Below, piece by piece: positions 1 through 12,179 of a stretch of DNA of 64,000 nt. The translations under genes and the position numbers were made by a program. The stretch is from Triticum aestivum. Lineage: Eukaryota; Streptophyta; Magnoliopsida; Poales; Poaceae. The stretch spans positions 371,894,026 to 371,958,025 of the forward strand of contig NC_057798.1 of assembly GCF_018294505.1 (NCBI RefSeq), written 5' to 3'. Each line of letters opens with the position of its first letter. The stretch's first letter is position 1. Under the pieces are notes generated by a model. That model did not search any database. It saw only the letters and a list, made by a program, of their open reading frames with translations, and was not told where the DNA came from.

Positions 1-215
1 ATGACCATGCGACAAGGATTATGAGATAATCCGGTTCGTGGTCGGCATTACTGGAACAAGAAAGAGGTCAGGCTAGCACAAGGATGACAAACTCGCCTTG
101 AGCTCGAGAACATATATCGTGTGGCAAAAGGAATGGATGTGTGATGTACAGGTTCGCCTAACCAGCTTCATTATCTACTTGGTGGTTGGCATGCCTTGCT
201 AGAGGCCGCTACCAG
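1..215. other. Unassigned repeat fragment, left half, cut by element A
   Basis: No ORF with recognisable domains is present. The fragment stops at ACCAG, and the far side of element A begins with ACCAA, so 1-215 and 9333-9893 look like one sequence split by insertion. The joined piece has mixed composition and a TATA box in its right half, which suggests part of a retrotransposon LTR, possibly Copia. I cannot name the family. Confidence 0.4.
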
Positions 216-2789
216 TGTAGCGACCAGACCTTAAATAGTCTAGTCTCTGTGCATCAGTGTCATCCCTGGATCGGTAATGCTGACACACATAGTACTTGAG
301 GATTTATAACAGAGTTTCAATCACACACTTATTACATTGCATGTCTCAAAAGAGAACTTATTACAATAATATGGCTTAAGGCCATCTAAATAAGATAACA
401 GCGGAAGGCTTGGAAAAGTAAGTCCATCAACTCCAACGGCATAGCTGAGTGAACGACAACGACCTATGGCACCTTACTCATCGTCTGAAAATTCTGCAAC
501 ATGATATGTTGCAGCTCGAAACGGGTCAGCACATGGAATATGCTGGCAATTTAACACATAGAGTAATGAACAGAAGAAATGCTATCACTACATGCATTTA
601 TGGCCGATGGAAAGCTCTATGGTTACAGTTTTGCATAAAGCCAATTTTTTCCTTGCAGCAAAGGAATAAATTTTGTCTAACTATCATGGTGGTTGTTAAA
701 CATTGAGAAGGTTCCTCCAACTCAATCCCAATTAAACATCATCATTAAATCCAACAAATTAATTTAGAGTGATGAGATCAACATGATAATCCAAGAACCA
801 GATACTCAAGATGTCCATAACCGGGGACACAGCTAACCATGATTAGTTTATACACTCTGCAGAGGTTTGCACTTTTCCCCACAAGACTCGATCTCCTCCG
901 TTAGATTTCTCGCACTACATGATGTTTGAGAATGGATGACCGAGACACAGTCTTTCAGAAGCATTAACTCTTCACTCTGGGTAGACAGTACCACCTACAT
1001 CCCCTACATCTGCTAGTCTAACACTGAAAGAGCTCACACAACACACTCAACTATGTCATAGCCCATATTGGCTTGTGGCTGCACACGGAAGTTTCTAGCA
1101 TGAATAGTCTTATGATCCCTTTGAGCTTGGGTGGCGAACCGTAGGATGATCACACGCGTACTCTGGTATATCCTAGGACAACACTGCATTCTCAGGTGCC
1201 CTGACAACCACTGGGTACTCTAGGGTGCCTCAACCAATCCACCCAGATGTGTATTTAAGTAGCCACCTTAAGTTAACCATTAATCAACAATACTCACATC
1301 TGTCATGGATACACTCACCCAATCCACGTCTACGAGCATAGCATAGCAATCCTGAGCATAATGTAGAAGTAACTCCCAAAGGGTTGATAAATAAAAGGGC
1401 AATAGGTTCTACCTCATCATCTACTTCCCAAACCCACATGTTAAAATTAGATCCTAACCATGCAATGTTTGAGGGTTGTAACTAATGCATAAAAACTGGG
1501 TAGTAAAGAGGTATGATCAAAGTGTTACTTGCCTTGCTGATGATCCGCAAAACCTAGAGACTCGTAGTAGCACGCTTCGCACTCCGGAAATTCTATCGCA
1601 AACAAACAATAACATACATAAGCACTCAACTAGAAGCACGGGTAAAACTCAAATAAGAAGATCTAACCATAAAGTTCAACTGAAGAACTCCGGTTTGCAA
1701 AAAGAATCAAATCAAACGGAGCAACAAAACTCAGACTACGAAAGAAACAAGATTCGTTTACTAATCTAGACTAAAGTCAAATTTTACAGTACCAAAATCT
1801 TGTTCAAGTTGGTTAAATAGAAAGAGGGCTTCAAGACGAAGATCTAGGTGCTTGTTTCACCTGATTCGGATAAACAAGCAAAAAGGTATACTAAAACGAA
1901 GATCAGGGCAGAAATAGCGATAAAAAATAATCGCGGAAAAACCCTGGAAAATAAAATGAGACAAACAGGCTAACGAACAAGCGTTCGCTGTCTGCGCCTA
2001 ATTGACAACCAACGTTCGTTAAAACGAACGTACGGACGAATGTCCGCTATTTAACTAAACCGAAAAAACCGAACCGATCTAAAAAAACTAGATCTAGGGG
2101 TTTCTTAAAAAAACAATCGGTTTTCCGAAAAAACCGGACGTCGGCGGCGGCTACCTCGGCGGCGGGGTCGGTGGCGGCTACCTCGGCGGCGGCGCTAGGG
2201 TTGGGGGCGGCGAGGTGGCGGTAGGGGTCGGGCGCGGGCTTTTAAAGCCTGGCCGGGCAGTGTCCGGGCCGGGCACGACCCGTTTCGGTCGGTGCACTTT
2301 TTTTAAAAATAAACTGACGCGGAAAAACAAACAAAAGAAATACTAAACGGAGACCAAAAATCCTGAAATAAAATTTCACGGTCCTCTAGTAATATTGCAG
2401 ACAAACTGAGCATTTATTTGGGCCACTAATGCAATTTTGAAAAACACATATTTTTCCTAATTCAAATAAAATAGCAATAAAAATCCAAATAAAATTCTTA
2501 TTTGATTTTAATATTTTTCCTCCAATATTTATTTTATTTGGAGAAGTCATTTTATCCCCTCTCTTTTGTTTTCGTATTAGAAATATTCAAATAGAAAAAT
2601 GATTAAAACCAAATGATCCTCTTTTCAAAATTTGAGAAAACTCAAATATGAAAATAACGAAATCCCCAACTCTCTCTGTGGGTCCTTGAGTTGCTTAGAA
2701 TTTCTAGGATCAAGCAAAAATGCAATAAAATATGATATGCAATGATGACCTATGTATAACATTCCAAATTGAAAATTTGGAATGTTACA
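216..2789 (-). repeat. 3' LTR of element A
   Basis: The LTR is 2574 bp and in minus orientation runs from TGTAAC to CGCTACA. Its outer half is AT-rich and its middle (about 2140-2290) is very GC-rich and rich in CGG. It matches 6670-9332 along its length but is about 90 bp shorter, mostly because of an indel in the GC-rich block (compare 8600-8760). A perfect 14-bp inverted repeat (2757-2770 and 2774-2787) lies at its TGTAAC end. Short ORFs in it on either strand look spurious. Confidence 0.93.
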
Positions 2790-2806
2790 AACCTACCCCC
2801 CTTAAG
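2790..2806 (-). other. Polypurine tract of element A
   Basis: Read on the minus strand this is a purine run with six consecutive G directly before the TGTAAC of the 3' LTR. This is the standard position for plus-strand priming in LTR retrotransposons. Element D has the equivalent tract at 59560-59575. Confidence 0.8.
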
Positions 2807-2809
2807 ATG

Positions 2810-4675
2810 AATCTCGCCCTCGAGATTCGGGTTGGCTAGAAAATAGGTGCGGGTGGTCCTTCCATAGGTCTTCCTCTCATTCCCAAGTGGCTTCACCCTC
2901 GGTGTGGTGGCTTCACTAAACTTTGTAGAACTTGATAACCTTACTGCGTGTGACTTGGTTGGCAAACTCTTGTGATCCGTGTATACCTCACAGTGATTTT
3001 CGATGAGAAAATGTCTCCATGTCTTCAACACATGCACTACGGCTGCTAACTCCAAATCATGAGTAGCATAATTCAGCTCATGAGGTTTAAGCTATCGTGA
3101 GGCATAAGCACTGCTCCAAGTCCTCGACGAGAAGCATCGCAATACACTTGATAATCCTTGCGTTGATTTGGAAGAATCGACACTGGGGTTGTAACCAAAC
3201 GCTTCTTCAACTCCTGAAAACTGGCCTCACATTCCTCAGTCCATTTGAACTTGGTGTCCTTCTTCAACAACTCTGTCATGGGCTTTGCAATCTTGGAGAA
3301 ATTCTCAATGAACCTCCGGTAATATCCTGCGAGTCCAAGAAAACTCCGGATCTCTCCAACCGACGTGGGTGATACCCATTTAGTCACAGTGACAACCTTG
3401 GTGGGGTCAACTGCCATTCCTTCTCCGGATATAACATGTCCGAGGAATCCAACTTCCTTCAACCAAAACTCACACTTGCTGAACTTGGCATATAACTATG
3501 TTCCCTGAGCTTCTCGAGAACCAAACGCAAATGCTCCTTATGCTCCTCTTCATTCTTCGAGTAGACCAATGTATCATCAATGAACACTACGACGAACTTA
3601 CCCAAAAACTCCATAAACACCTTGTTCATCATGTTCATGAAATATGCAGGCGCGTTAGTCAGACCAAATGACATAACGGTATACTCATATAGCCCGTACC
3701 TTGTGATAAAAAATGTCTTAGGTATATCTTGCTCTCAAATCTTCTGTTGGTGGTATCCTGATCGCAGATCGATCTTGGAAAATACTTTAGTTCCTTCAAC
3801 TGGTCAAACAAATCATTGATCATCGGCAGTGGGTACTTGTTCTTGATCGTTACTTTGTTCAGCGCATGATAATCAACAACCATCCTTAATGATCCATCCT
3901 TCTTCTCCACTATAAGTACTAGGGATCCCCAAGGTGACAAACTTGGGCGAATATAACCCTTATCCAGTAACTCCTTAATCTGCTTCTTGATTTCCTCTAA
4001 ATCTTGTGCGGGCATTCGATACGGTCTCTTAGATATTAGCCCTGTGCCTGGCAAAAGCTCAATCAAAAACTCAATGTCTCTATCCGGTGGCATACCTGGC
4101 AACTCCTTTGGAAATACATCAGGGAAATCCTTCACCACTGGTACTTCCTCCTGTACAACTCCTGATAAGGAATTTACTTGAGTCCTCTTCGGCACATGCC
4201 GGGATACATACTTAGTCCTTCTTCCTTCTGGGGTGGTGAGCATAATCGACTTACTGGCGCAGTCAATGTTCCCTCCATACTTTGATAACCAATCCATGCC
4301 TAATATTACATCCATTCCTTGTGACTCTAATATGATTAGGTCTGAGGGGAACACGTTGTTACCAATCCTTAATGGTAACCGATCATAACATAGGCTGGCC
4401 ATATTCTCTGCTCCTAGCGAGGTTACTAACATGGGTGACCTAAGGGCTTGGGTTGGCAAGTTATACTTATCCACAAATCCCCTTGATATGTATGAATGCG
4501 ATGCAACAGTATCAAAAAGAACGATTGCAGTAAATGACTTAACCAAAAACTTACCTATAACTGCATCAGGTTGCGCTTCAACCTCCTCCACGCTAACGTG
4601 GTTCACGTGTCCCCTGTTGAAAGGGTTGGGCTTCTTCCTAGAGCTTCCATTGCCATTTCCATTCTTTGCTTCAGA
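2810..4675 (-). pseudogene. Element A pol: protease, reverse transcriptase, truncated RNase H
   Basis: In minus order: protease (around 4507, where the active-site DTG reads DTV, Gly to Val), linker, reverse transcriptase with the FIDD catalytic motif near 3570-3580, the connection region, and the first part of RNase H ending at YTDHK near 2965. The reading frame is broken near 3660, 3470 and 3065. After YTDHK the sequence jumps to what in element D is the terminal chromodomain-like segment. Comparison with D (57835 to about 59395) suggests a single internal deletion of about 1.5 kb that removed the rest of RNase H and integrase. The remaining tail still reaches the polypurine tract. The domain calls are certain in kind; the product cannot be functional. 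Confidence 0.88.
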
Positions 4676-5616
4676 ACACTCCGTGGCGTAATGTCCATTC
4701 TTTCCGCACTTGAAACAAGTAATGTGACTTAGATCCTTCTTGGCGGGCGTTGCTGGGTTGCAATGGTTCTGGCCGTTGCTTCCTCCATTCCCATTCCCAT
4801 TCTTGGGGCCACTATGATTATGCGAACTTCCTCCATTGGAATTATGGCCTCCATGGTTGTGGTGAATGTGTCCTCCCGAGTTCGGGGTAAAACGAGGCCT
4901 CTGCTGAGCTCCTGAATTGTACTTCCCTTGTCCATACTTCCTCTTGCGGTTGTCTATCTTCTATTGCTTCCCTTCAATCATAAGATCTTTGTCTACCAAC
5001 TCCTGGTAGTTGTTGAAGGTTGCCACCATCAACTGCATGCTCAACTCATCATCCAGTCCTTCCAGAAACTTCTCCTGCTTAGCAGCATCTGTAGCGACGC
5101 CATCCGGGGCATAACGTGGTAACTTACTAAACTCATCCACATACGGGCCCACTTTGCGTCCTCCTTGGCGCAAGTTGCAAAACTCGCACTTCTTCATGTT
5201 CATAGCTTTAGCTGAAACATGGGAAGTGCGAAATGCCTGTTGAAACCGGTCCCATGTAATAGTGTCAATGTGGTAAGTGGTTGTGAAATTCTCCCACCAT
5301 GATGATGCGGGTCCATCAGCTGATGTGCGGCAAAATGCACTCTCTCCGCATCTGTGCATCCTGCAGTGGTCAGCTCCCTTCCAATCTTGCGGAGCCAGTC
5401 ATCTGCAACAATCGTCGCGGTGCTAATAGAGAACACCGACGGATTCAGCCTTAGAAAACGAGCTAAGTGATCAACAGGTGGTGGTGGTGGGTTGTTGTTG
5501 TTGTTGTTCCCCTGGTTCTGATTCTGAACTAGTAGCTGCATCAGGGTATTCTGCTGCTGGATCAACTAAGTGAGCTCCGGTGGGAAAGCAAATCCATTGC
5601 CACGTCTTGGAGGCAT
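4676..5616 (-). pseudogene. Element A gag with zinc knuckle
   Basis: The reading frame starts at an ATG at 5616 and matches the D gag. Visible parts are an N-terminal poly-Asn/Pro stretch (about 5480-5510, a GTT repeat on the plus strand), the capsid region with PASSWWENF-like sequence, and a CCHC zinc knuckle at 4676-4717. Defects include an in-frame TAG near 5567 where D has CAG, frameshifts around 5200-5360, and a stop near 4962 in the basic linker. Gag would form the cytoplasmic particle that packages the RNA. The region ends directly before the protease. Confidence 0.85.
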
Positions 5617-5826
5617 TTGATGGGTTTAGAAAAGGTGAGAAAACAGAATAGAAGAAGGTCTAGAGGGAAAACACTACCCATATCCACATGAGGCAAACAC
5701 AATCATATCACTTCAATCAATTCAAACAAGGGCATACAATTGGTCTAACTATCGTTACAAAAGTGCTCGAGCTATACTATATACATGGGGGAATACTAAT
5801 ACTGATATGGTGGTCGACTAGAAGTT

Positions 5827-6561
5827 TTAATCGGTAGAAGACTCCATGATACCCGCTCCAGCTTCATCAACATAGTCATCATCGCCATCGTTGGGGTCTG
5901 GGTCGGTGTCGTCGATGATGATGTAGTCCTCTGAACGAATGTCCTTAGCATCGTCGTCATCTCCTCCTGGCACGGGGTCTCCCATGAATACTCCTAGCTT
6001 CCTTGTCAGGTCGTCATTCTTCTCCACTAGTATCGTCATTTCCTCCTCATATCCATTGCGTGTAGACTTGAGTTCTTCCTCCAGTTCCATGATCCAGTTC
6101 ATTGCCTTCTTCAGATCTATCATACCTGCGCACATCTGATTCTCCTGGCGACGAATGTGCTGGTTTAACTCCTGGATGAAAGATGCAATGGACCTATCCC
6201 TCCTGGTGCTGATCATCTCCCATTGCTCATCTCGGCGCCCACATATCTGGTAGATAGTGTCCTTGAGATCCTTGTGGTAAACTTCTCCAATGCGTCCCAT
6301 GGTGATGTGGGCTGCCATGCTCTTTCCTAGACTCCAGGTTGGTGCATCAAAGGAAAACTCTATGGGCTCAGTGACTGGCATGAACGTTCTTCCTGGAACT
6401 TGAACTCGAATCATCCAACGCTCCTCTTCTGGTAAAGTGGCGATGTAGGTTCCGGTGAAGCTTGGTATTCCGATGTTCAGGTACCTAGTAACTTCCGTCA
6501 AGTGTTGTCCAAAAGGAGTGTCTTCATCCGGTTATGTAAACTTGTTCCTTGCGTCCACCAT
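5827..6561 (-). pseudogene. Element A upstream ORF (acidic, function unknown)
   Basis: A separate reading frame of about 240 residues lies between the primer site and gag. The ATG equivalent to that of D is at 6561; a TAA ten codons in leaves an open frame from 6501 (224 residues). The protein has a folded-looking N-terminal half, a predicted coiled-coil-like middle rich in Glu, Lys and Leu, and a very acidic Asp/Glu C-terminus. Element D carries the same ORF at 54199-54938. I see no known enzyme motif and no membrane segment. Its conservation between two diverged copies suggests it belongs to the element and is not chance. Confidence 0.7.
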
Positions 6562-6654
6562 CCTATAGAGTAGAAAAAGGAGAGGAGTCGGAAATGAGTA
6601 GAGAGGAGTGACCTATGGTTTTAGCTTAGTGGTCGTGTCCTACAGTCAACGTGT

Positions 6655-6666
6655 GCTCTGATACCA
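6655..6666 (-). other. Primer-binding site of element A
   Basis: On the minus strand this reads TGGTATCAGAGC, complementary to the 3' end of plant initiator tRNA-Met. It lies three bases from the 5' LTR. The same site occurs in D at 54096-54107. Confidence 0.9.
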
Positions 6667-6669
6667 TCT

Positions 6670-9332
6670 TATAGCGACCAAACCTCAAACAGTCTAGTCT
6701 CTATGCATCAGTGTCATCCCTGGATCGGTAATGCCGACACGCACAGTACTTGAGGATTTATAACAGGGTTTCAATCACACACTTATTACATCGCATGTCT
6801 CAAAAGAGAACTTATTATAATAATATGGCTTAAGGCCATCTAAATAAGATAACAGTGGAAGGCTTGGAAGATAAAGTAAGTCCACCAACTCCAACGGCAT
6901 AGCTGAGTGAACGACAACGACCTATGGCACCTTACTCATCGTCTGAAAAGTTTGCAACATGATATGTTGCAGCCCGAAATGGGTCAGCACATGGAATATG
7001 CTGGCAATGTAACACATAGAGTAATGAACAGAAGAAATGCTATCACTACATGCATTTATGGCTAGTGGAAAGCTCTATGATTACAGTTTTGCATAAAGCC
7101 AAATTTTCCCTATAGCAAATAAATAAATTTTGTTTAACTATCATGGTGGTTGTTAAACATTGAGAAGGTTCCTCCAAGTCAATCCCAATTAAACATCATC
7201 ACTAAACCCAAAAAATTAATTTAGAGTGATGAGATCAACATGATAATCCAAGAACCAGATACTCAAGATGTCCATAATCGGGGACACAACTAACCATGAT
7301 TAGTTTATACACTCTGCAGAGGTTTGCACACTTTTCCCCACAAGACTCAATCTCCTCCGTTAGATTTCTCGCACTACATGATGTTTGAGAAGGGATGACC
7401 GAGACATAGTCTTTCAGAAGCATTAACTCTTTACTCTGGGTAGACAGTACCACCTACATCCCCTACATCTGCTAGTCTACCACTGAAAGAGGTCACACAA
7501 CATACACAACTATGCCAGATCCCATATTGGCTTGTGGCTGCACACGGAAGTTTCTAGCATGAATAGTCTTATGATCCCTTTGAGCCTGGGTGGCGAACCG
7601 TAGGATGATCATACGGGTACTCCGGGATATCCTAGGACAACACTGGATTCTCCAGGTGCCCTGCCAACCACTGGGTACTCCAGGGTGCCTCAACCAATCC
7701 ACCCAAATGTGTATTTAAGTAGCCACCTTAAGTTAATCATTAATCAACAATACTCACATCTGTCATGGATACACTCACCCAATCCACGTCTACAAGGATA
7801 GCATAGCAATCCTGAGCATAACGTGGAAGTAACTCCCAAAGGTTTGATAAATAAAAGGGCAATAGGTTCTACCTCATCATCTACTTCCCAAACCCACATG
7901 TTAAAATCAGATCCTAACCTTGCAATGTTTGAGGGTTGTAACTAATGCATAAAAACTGGGTAGTAAAGAGGTATGATCAAAGTGTTACTTGCCTTGCTGA
8001 TGATCCACAAAAACCTAGAGACTCGTAGTAGCACGCTTCGCACTTTGGGAATTCTATCGCAAACAAATAATAACATACATAATAACTCAACTAGAAGCAC
8101 GTGTAAAACTCAAATAAGAAGATCTAACCAGAAAGTTCAACTAAAGAACTCCGGTTTGCAAAAAGAATCAATTCAAACGGAGCAACGAATCTCAAACTAC
8201 GAAAGAAACAAGATTCATTTACTAATCTGGACTAAAGTCAAATTTTACAGTACCAAAATCTTGTTCAAGTTTGTTAAACAGAAAGAGGGCTTCGAGACAA
8301 AGATCTAGGCGCTTGTTTCACCTGATTCAGATAAACGAGCGAAAAGATAAACTAAAACGAAGATCAGGGCAGAAATCACGATCGAAAATAATCGCGGAAA
8401 AACCCTGGAAAATAAAACGAGCGAATGGGCTAACAAACAAACGTTCGCTGTCTGCGGCTAACTGACGAACAATGTTTGTTAAAACAAGCGTAGGGACGAA
8501 CGTCCGCTATTTAACTAAATCAGAAAAAAACCGAACCGATCTAAAAAAACTAGATCTAGAGTTTTCTAAAAAAAACAATCGTTTTTCCGAGAAAAACCGG
8601 ACGACGGTGGAGGCTACCGCGACGGCGGGGTCAACGGCGACGGCGGCGGTGGCTCCAGCGGGGCGGCGGCGGAAGGCGACGTCGGCGGCGAGGGACGACG
8701 TCGGCGGCGGCGCTAGGGCGGTGGTGGCACTAGGGTTGGGAGCGGTGGGGTGGCGGCTTGGCTGGCTGCGGGGGTCGGGCGCGGGCTTTTAAAGCCTGGC
8801 CGGGCAGTGTTCGGGTCGGGCACGACCCGTTTAGGTCGGTGCACTTTTTTTAAAATAAATTGACGTGGAAAAACAAATAAAAGAAATACTAAACCGAGAC
8901 CAAAAATCCTGAAATAAGTTTTCGCGGTCCTCTAATAATATTGCGGACAAAGTGAACATTTATTTGGGCCACTAATGCAATTTTGAAAAACGCACATTTT
9001 TCCTAATTCAAATAAAATAGCAATAAAAATCCAAATAAAATTCTTATTTCATTGTAATATTTTTCCTCCAATATTTATTTTATTTGGAGAAGTTATTTTA
9101 TCCCCTCTCTTTTATTTTCATATTAGAAATATTTGAAGAGAAAAATGATTAAAACCAAATGATCCTCTTAAAATTTGAGAAAACTCAAATATGAAAATAA
9201 CGAAATCCCCAACTCTCTCCGTGGGTCCTTGAGTTGCTTAGAATTTCTAGGATCAACCAAAAATGCAATAAAATATGATATGCAATGATGACCTATGTAT
9301 AACATTCCAAATTGAAAATTTAGGATGTTACA
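6670..9332 (-). repeat. 5' LTR of element A
   Basis: This is 2663 bp, TGTAAC at 9332 to about 6670. The terminal CA beside the primer site reads TA here, so one end base has mutated. The GC-rich block at 8600-8780 is longer than in the other LTR, which accounts for most of the length difference. The outer end keeps the inverted-repeat terminus in slightly changed form. No host-gene coding signal is seen. Confidence 0.93.
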
Positions 9333-9893
9333 ACCAACCGAGCAGGTCGGAGGTGATCCGACCTGCGACCAAGGCGACTTGAACCTAAGGGGTCGCGCGC
9401 TTAAGGGAAGGAACCTATGAGGCCGGATCGGAGTCCACAAGTCAGATGTGATCCTGCTCGGACTCAGAACCTGGCCGAAACAAATTTTTGGCTTTAGGGT
9501 CCGTGCGAGGCCCAAGCGTTGAGCCCGTGATGGATGCCTATATAAAGTGGGGGTGCCGCACTCATGCGGTTGGTCACTTCGGCGCTCTCACCAGGGTTTG
9601 CATGTGTTACAAATAGCCACCTCCACTCGCCACTGACTGTGTGATCGGACCTAGCAGTCCGGCGCACGGTGTTCCTCCTGCACGCGCGGATGCCGTTAGA
9701 GGCGGTGCACCTGCACCGCTCTGGAGAACTTGTATGAGGGATCCGACGACCGGCTATTAGAAGGAGATTAGACGAGGAGGAGACGAACCACGCGGATGCG
9801 CTGCCCCAACTCTGGTTCTACTGCATGGCACTGCGTGTCTATTGGTAACAATCTGTGATCCATCTCCCGTAGCATGTTCCTGGTTGTTTTGCA
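9333..9893 (+). other. Unassigned promoter-bearing fragment, right half
   Basis: This continues the sequence broken at 215. A clear TATATAAA motif lies near 9540, followed by GC-rich sequence of LTR leader type. No PBS, coding domain or matching second LTR is visible, so it could be a solo or truncated LTR of another retrotransposon. It ends where the 5' LTR of element E seems to begin. Confidence 0.4.
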
Positions 9894-10352
9894 TGTTGGA
9901 AAATTTTAATTTGCAGTGACGGACCCTACCGTAGATCCCTTCAGCCCAAGCCCAGAAGATGGTGCGAGACCCGTTGCTGTAAGCCGCCTGACGATGACTT
10001 GCGTAGTAAGGCAAGGCGACTTAGAACCCAGGTCGGTTACGCTATATGACCCGACTTGGACTCTTGTAAGCCTAGGGCCTTGGCCTATGTATATAAAGGC
10101 GAGACCCCGTGGCAGGTAAACTCAAGTGACAAGCAATCGATAGCTAGGTTAAGCGATTCCGCTCCCTTGTAATCGATACTCAATCAATACAACACAAAGT
10201 AGGACGTAGGATTTTATCTCGTTGGTGATGGGCCGAACCTGTGTAAACCTTGTGTCTTTCGTCCCGTTCAACCCATTCATGCTAACCTACATTGCGATGG
10301 CTCCACACCTAAGTCCTTTCACAAGGGCATCTGCCGTGACAAAACCATGACA
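9894..10352 (+). repeat. Probable 5' LTR of element E
   Basis: The right edge is firm: ...GACA at 10352, followed by GT and a primer site. The left edge is taken at TGTTGG (9894) by analogy with the B LTR, which begins TGTTGGGG; this part is diverged and the call is tentative. The middle aligns with the B LTR from about 9958 onward. A TATATAAA box lies at 10090-10097. Confidence 0.65.
10090..10097 (+). promoter_or_regulatory. TATA box in the 5' LTR of E
   Basis: TATATAAA stands about 260 bases before the end of the LTR, in the same place as TATATAAA in the 3' LTR of B (26412-26419). It would drive the element's genomic RNA. Confidence 0.6.
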
Positions 10353-10354
10353 GT

Positions 10355-10371
10355 TGGCGCCCACCGTGGGG
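10355..10371 (+). other. Primer-binding site of element E
   Basis: TGGCGCCCACCGTGGGG begins two bases after the LTR end. The same motif, with one change, follows the 5' LTR of B. This type of site is usual in plant Tat-lineage elements. Confidence 0.8.
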
Positions 10372-10438
10372 CCAGCGTGGTGGTTTTGAGTTCTTGAAGG
10401 GAACTTTCCCAGGGATCGAGGGATAGGCCGTTGGTAGG

Positions 10439-12179
10439 ATGACTAAGAGTCGTCGCGGAAATTTCTACATTGATGACGCTGGCTGGGGCCCCGAGGCCGA
10501 CTCGATCGAGTATGGATATCGGGTCCCCTTCGGCGGAATTCATGTCTTCATCGTCAAGATTGGTGAATCTGAGCCTAAGCCGGACATTTCCACTGAGCTC
10601 ATATCGGCTCGGCGTGTGCAACTCGCCCGTGTTCAACCCAGCCAGAAGCATGTGTTCGCTGGTTTCACGCAAGGCATGGAGCTTGCGAAAGGTTCTGAAT
10701 CCGGAGGAGAGACTGCCATCTACTCAGGTGATGAGTCCTCGACCGGGGAAACAAAATCAATCTACCAACTTCAAGATGGCGGGCTTGGGGGCTATTCCGA
10801 GGGCAACTGTATTCTGGACCCTTATGAGCCGCCATGCCGGGCTCCTATCTTCATGGCCGGCATAGGGCCGACTCTCAATTCATCAAACAACCGCATCTAT
10901 GACATCTAGTTCAACGGCTGTGGTGGCTGGGGCCGGCGGGTCAGCTCGGCCGCTGGCTCAGGTTTTTGTCTGAGCTCTTGGGCAATTTGACAACCCTATT
11001 GGCAACAGAGGTTACTACGGCAAATGAAGTACAACATAATGCATAATTTGCAAAGGTGCGAGACAAGATAGCTAGGGCCCCGGAGGATCTTAACGTAGAA
11101 AACATCTGGATGGCGATAGAATGGGTCCAGATGGATGCCGAATCACAGCGTATAAGGGCAGAAGCTTTTTGCTAAAGTTTGGATCGGGATGCCTCCAACG
11201 CTGTTCTTCGTATGAGACACCAAACCCACCTCCCTTTGTAGTATGAGACGCGGAACTTGTTTAACACGCCTGGAGCAGGACCAAGTAACCCGCTAGGTAC
11301 GACCCGAGTTGCGGAGGCGCCAGGGAGCGGCGTGACGACTCAGCCTCGACTGCCAGACCCGCCCCATAGGGATCAGACCCCGCCTCAGCAGTTTTTTGAC
11401 ATCGCCTGGTCACTATTCTAACCCGGTGGATAACATGTTAGCGGCAGCAACCCGGCTGGCGGTGATTTCGATCGAGGGAGAGTCGCCATAGGCGGTAGAG
11501 ACCCGAAACGCAGTTCATCTCCTTCCAACAGCTGTTGCAAAGCAGGCGGCTTACTCCTACAGTCGTGATCGTGTTCATTCATCCCCTCGCCAAAGTCGCA
11601 GTTACAGCTGACGCGTTGAGTTACCGGTGGTTTCCAGCAGTGAGCTGCTCGTAACCTGCCCCGTAATGATGACCCACCCCGTGGGAATAACCCACCCTTA
11701 CTCATGCTCAGGCGATTGTGGACGATGCTAGAGCCCGCCGAGAGATAGAGGCGGCGGAGGCTCAACTGGGGGCTTAGCAGCGGCCTTAGGGGACCCCTTC
11801 AACCTCGATGGGAGCTGGGACAATCTCTAGGATGGTTGGAGTGTCGTGTTTGGCGCCAGCTTTACATAACGAACGTCTTCCTAAGGATTTCAAGGATCCT
11901 CGTAAGGTGCCCAATTATACAGCTAATCTCCCTCCTGAGGGCTGGATTGAGAGCTATGAGCTAGTCATGGAGATGTTGGATGTCAATGATGCAGTTTGTG
12001 CCAAGTACTTTACCATGACGTTGGATGGGCTAGCTCATACATGGTTAAAAGGATTGCCTCCTAATTCCATCAATTCATGGGCAAAGTTGAAAGCACTATC
12101 CATTAAGAATTTTCAAGGAACATGCAAACATCCTCTAACGATCATTGATCTAGCTAACTGCATGCAAAGTGAGGATGAG
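10439..12179 (+). pseudogene. Element E gag, N-terminal part
   Basis: ATG at 10439 opens a 156-codon frame (to 10909) equivalent to the B gag N-terminus, with the shared DDAGWGP and EYGYRV segments. After several stops and frame changes the capsid part resumes at about 11808-12179, including the shared TWLKGLPPNSI segment. Element C inserts at 12180; the frame continues at 32646. Gag would build the particle. The region is clearly degenerate, with multiple stops between 10909 and 11800. Confidence 0.8.

Larger units (their letters stand above)
216..9332 (-). mobile_element. Element A: Tekay-type Ty3/Gypsy retrotransposon with internal deletion
   Basis: This is a complete LTR-to-LTR element of about 9.1 kb in minus orientation, with LTRs at 6670-9332 (5') and 216-2789 (3'). 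Flanks ACCAG and ACCAA form a 5-bp target duplication with one mismatch. The primer site beside the 5' LTR matches the initiator tRNA-Met type, and a polypurine tract abuts the 3' LTR. Inside are an upstream ORF, gag, protease, reverse transcriptase and the start of RNase H. The rest of RNase H and all of integrase are missing, by comparison with its relative D. Stops and frameshifts are scattered throughout, so it is not autonomous. Tekay/Del clade assignment rests on the domain sequences and on the chromodomain-like tail of D; a family name is not given. Confidence 0.93.

Noticed and set aside
449..706. 85-codon ORF at the left end
   Set aside because: Starts with GTG, lies inside the LTR of A, and its counterpart in the other LTR (around 6910-7180) is not open in the same way.
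8472..8792. 106-codon ORF in the 5' LTR of A
   Set aside because: It spans a CGG-rich block with an indel between the two LTRs and is not conserved as a frame in 216-2789.
10439..10909. Possible host gene with a DDAGWGP-type protein
   Set aside because: The same protein lies directly after the PBS of B (17082 onward) and is the gag N-terminus of this element type.
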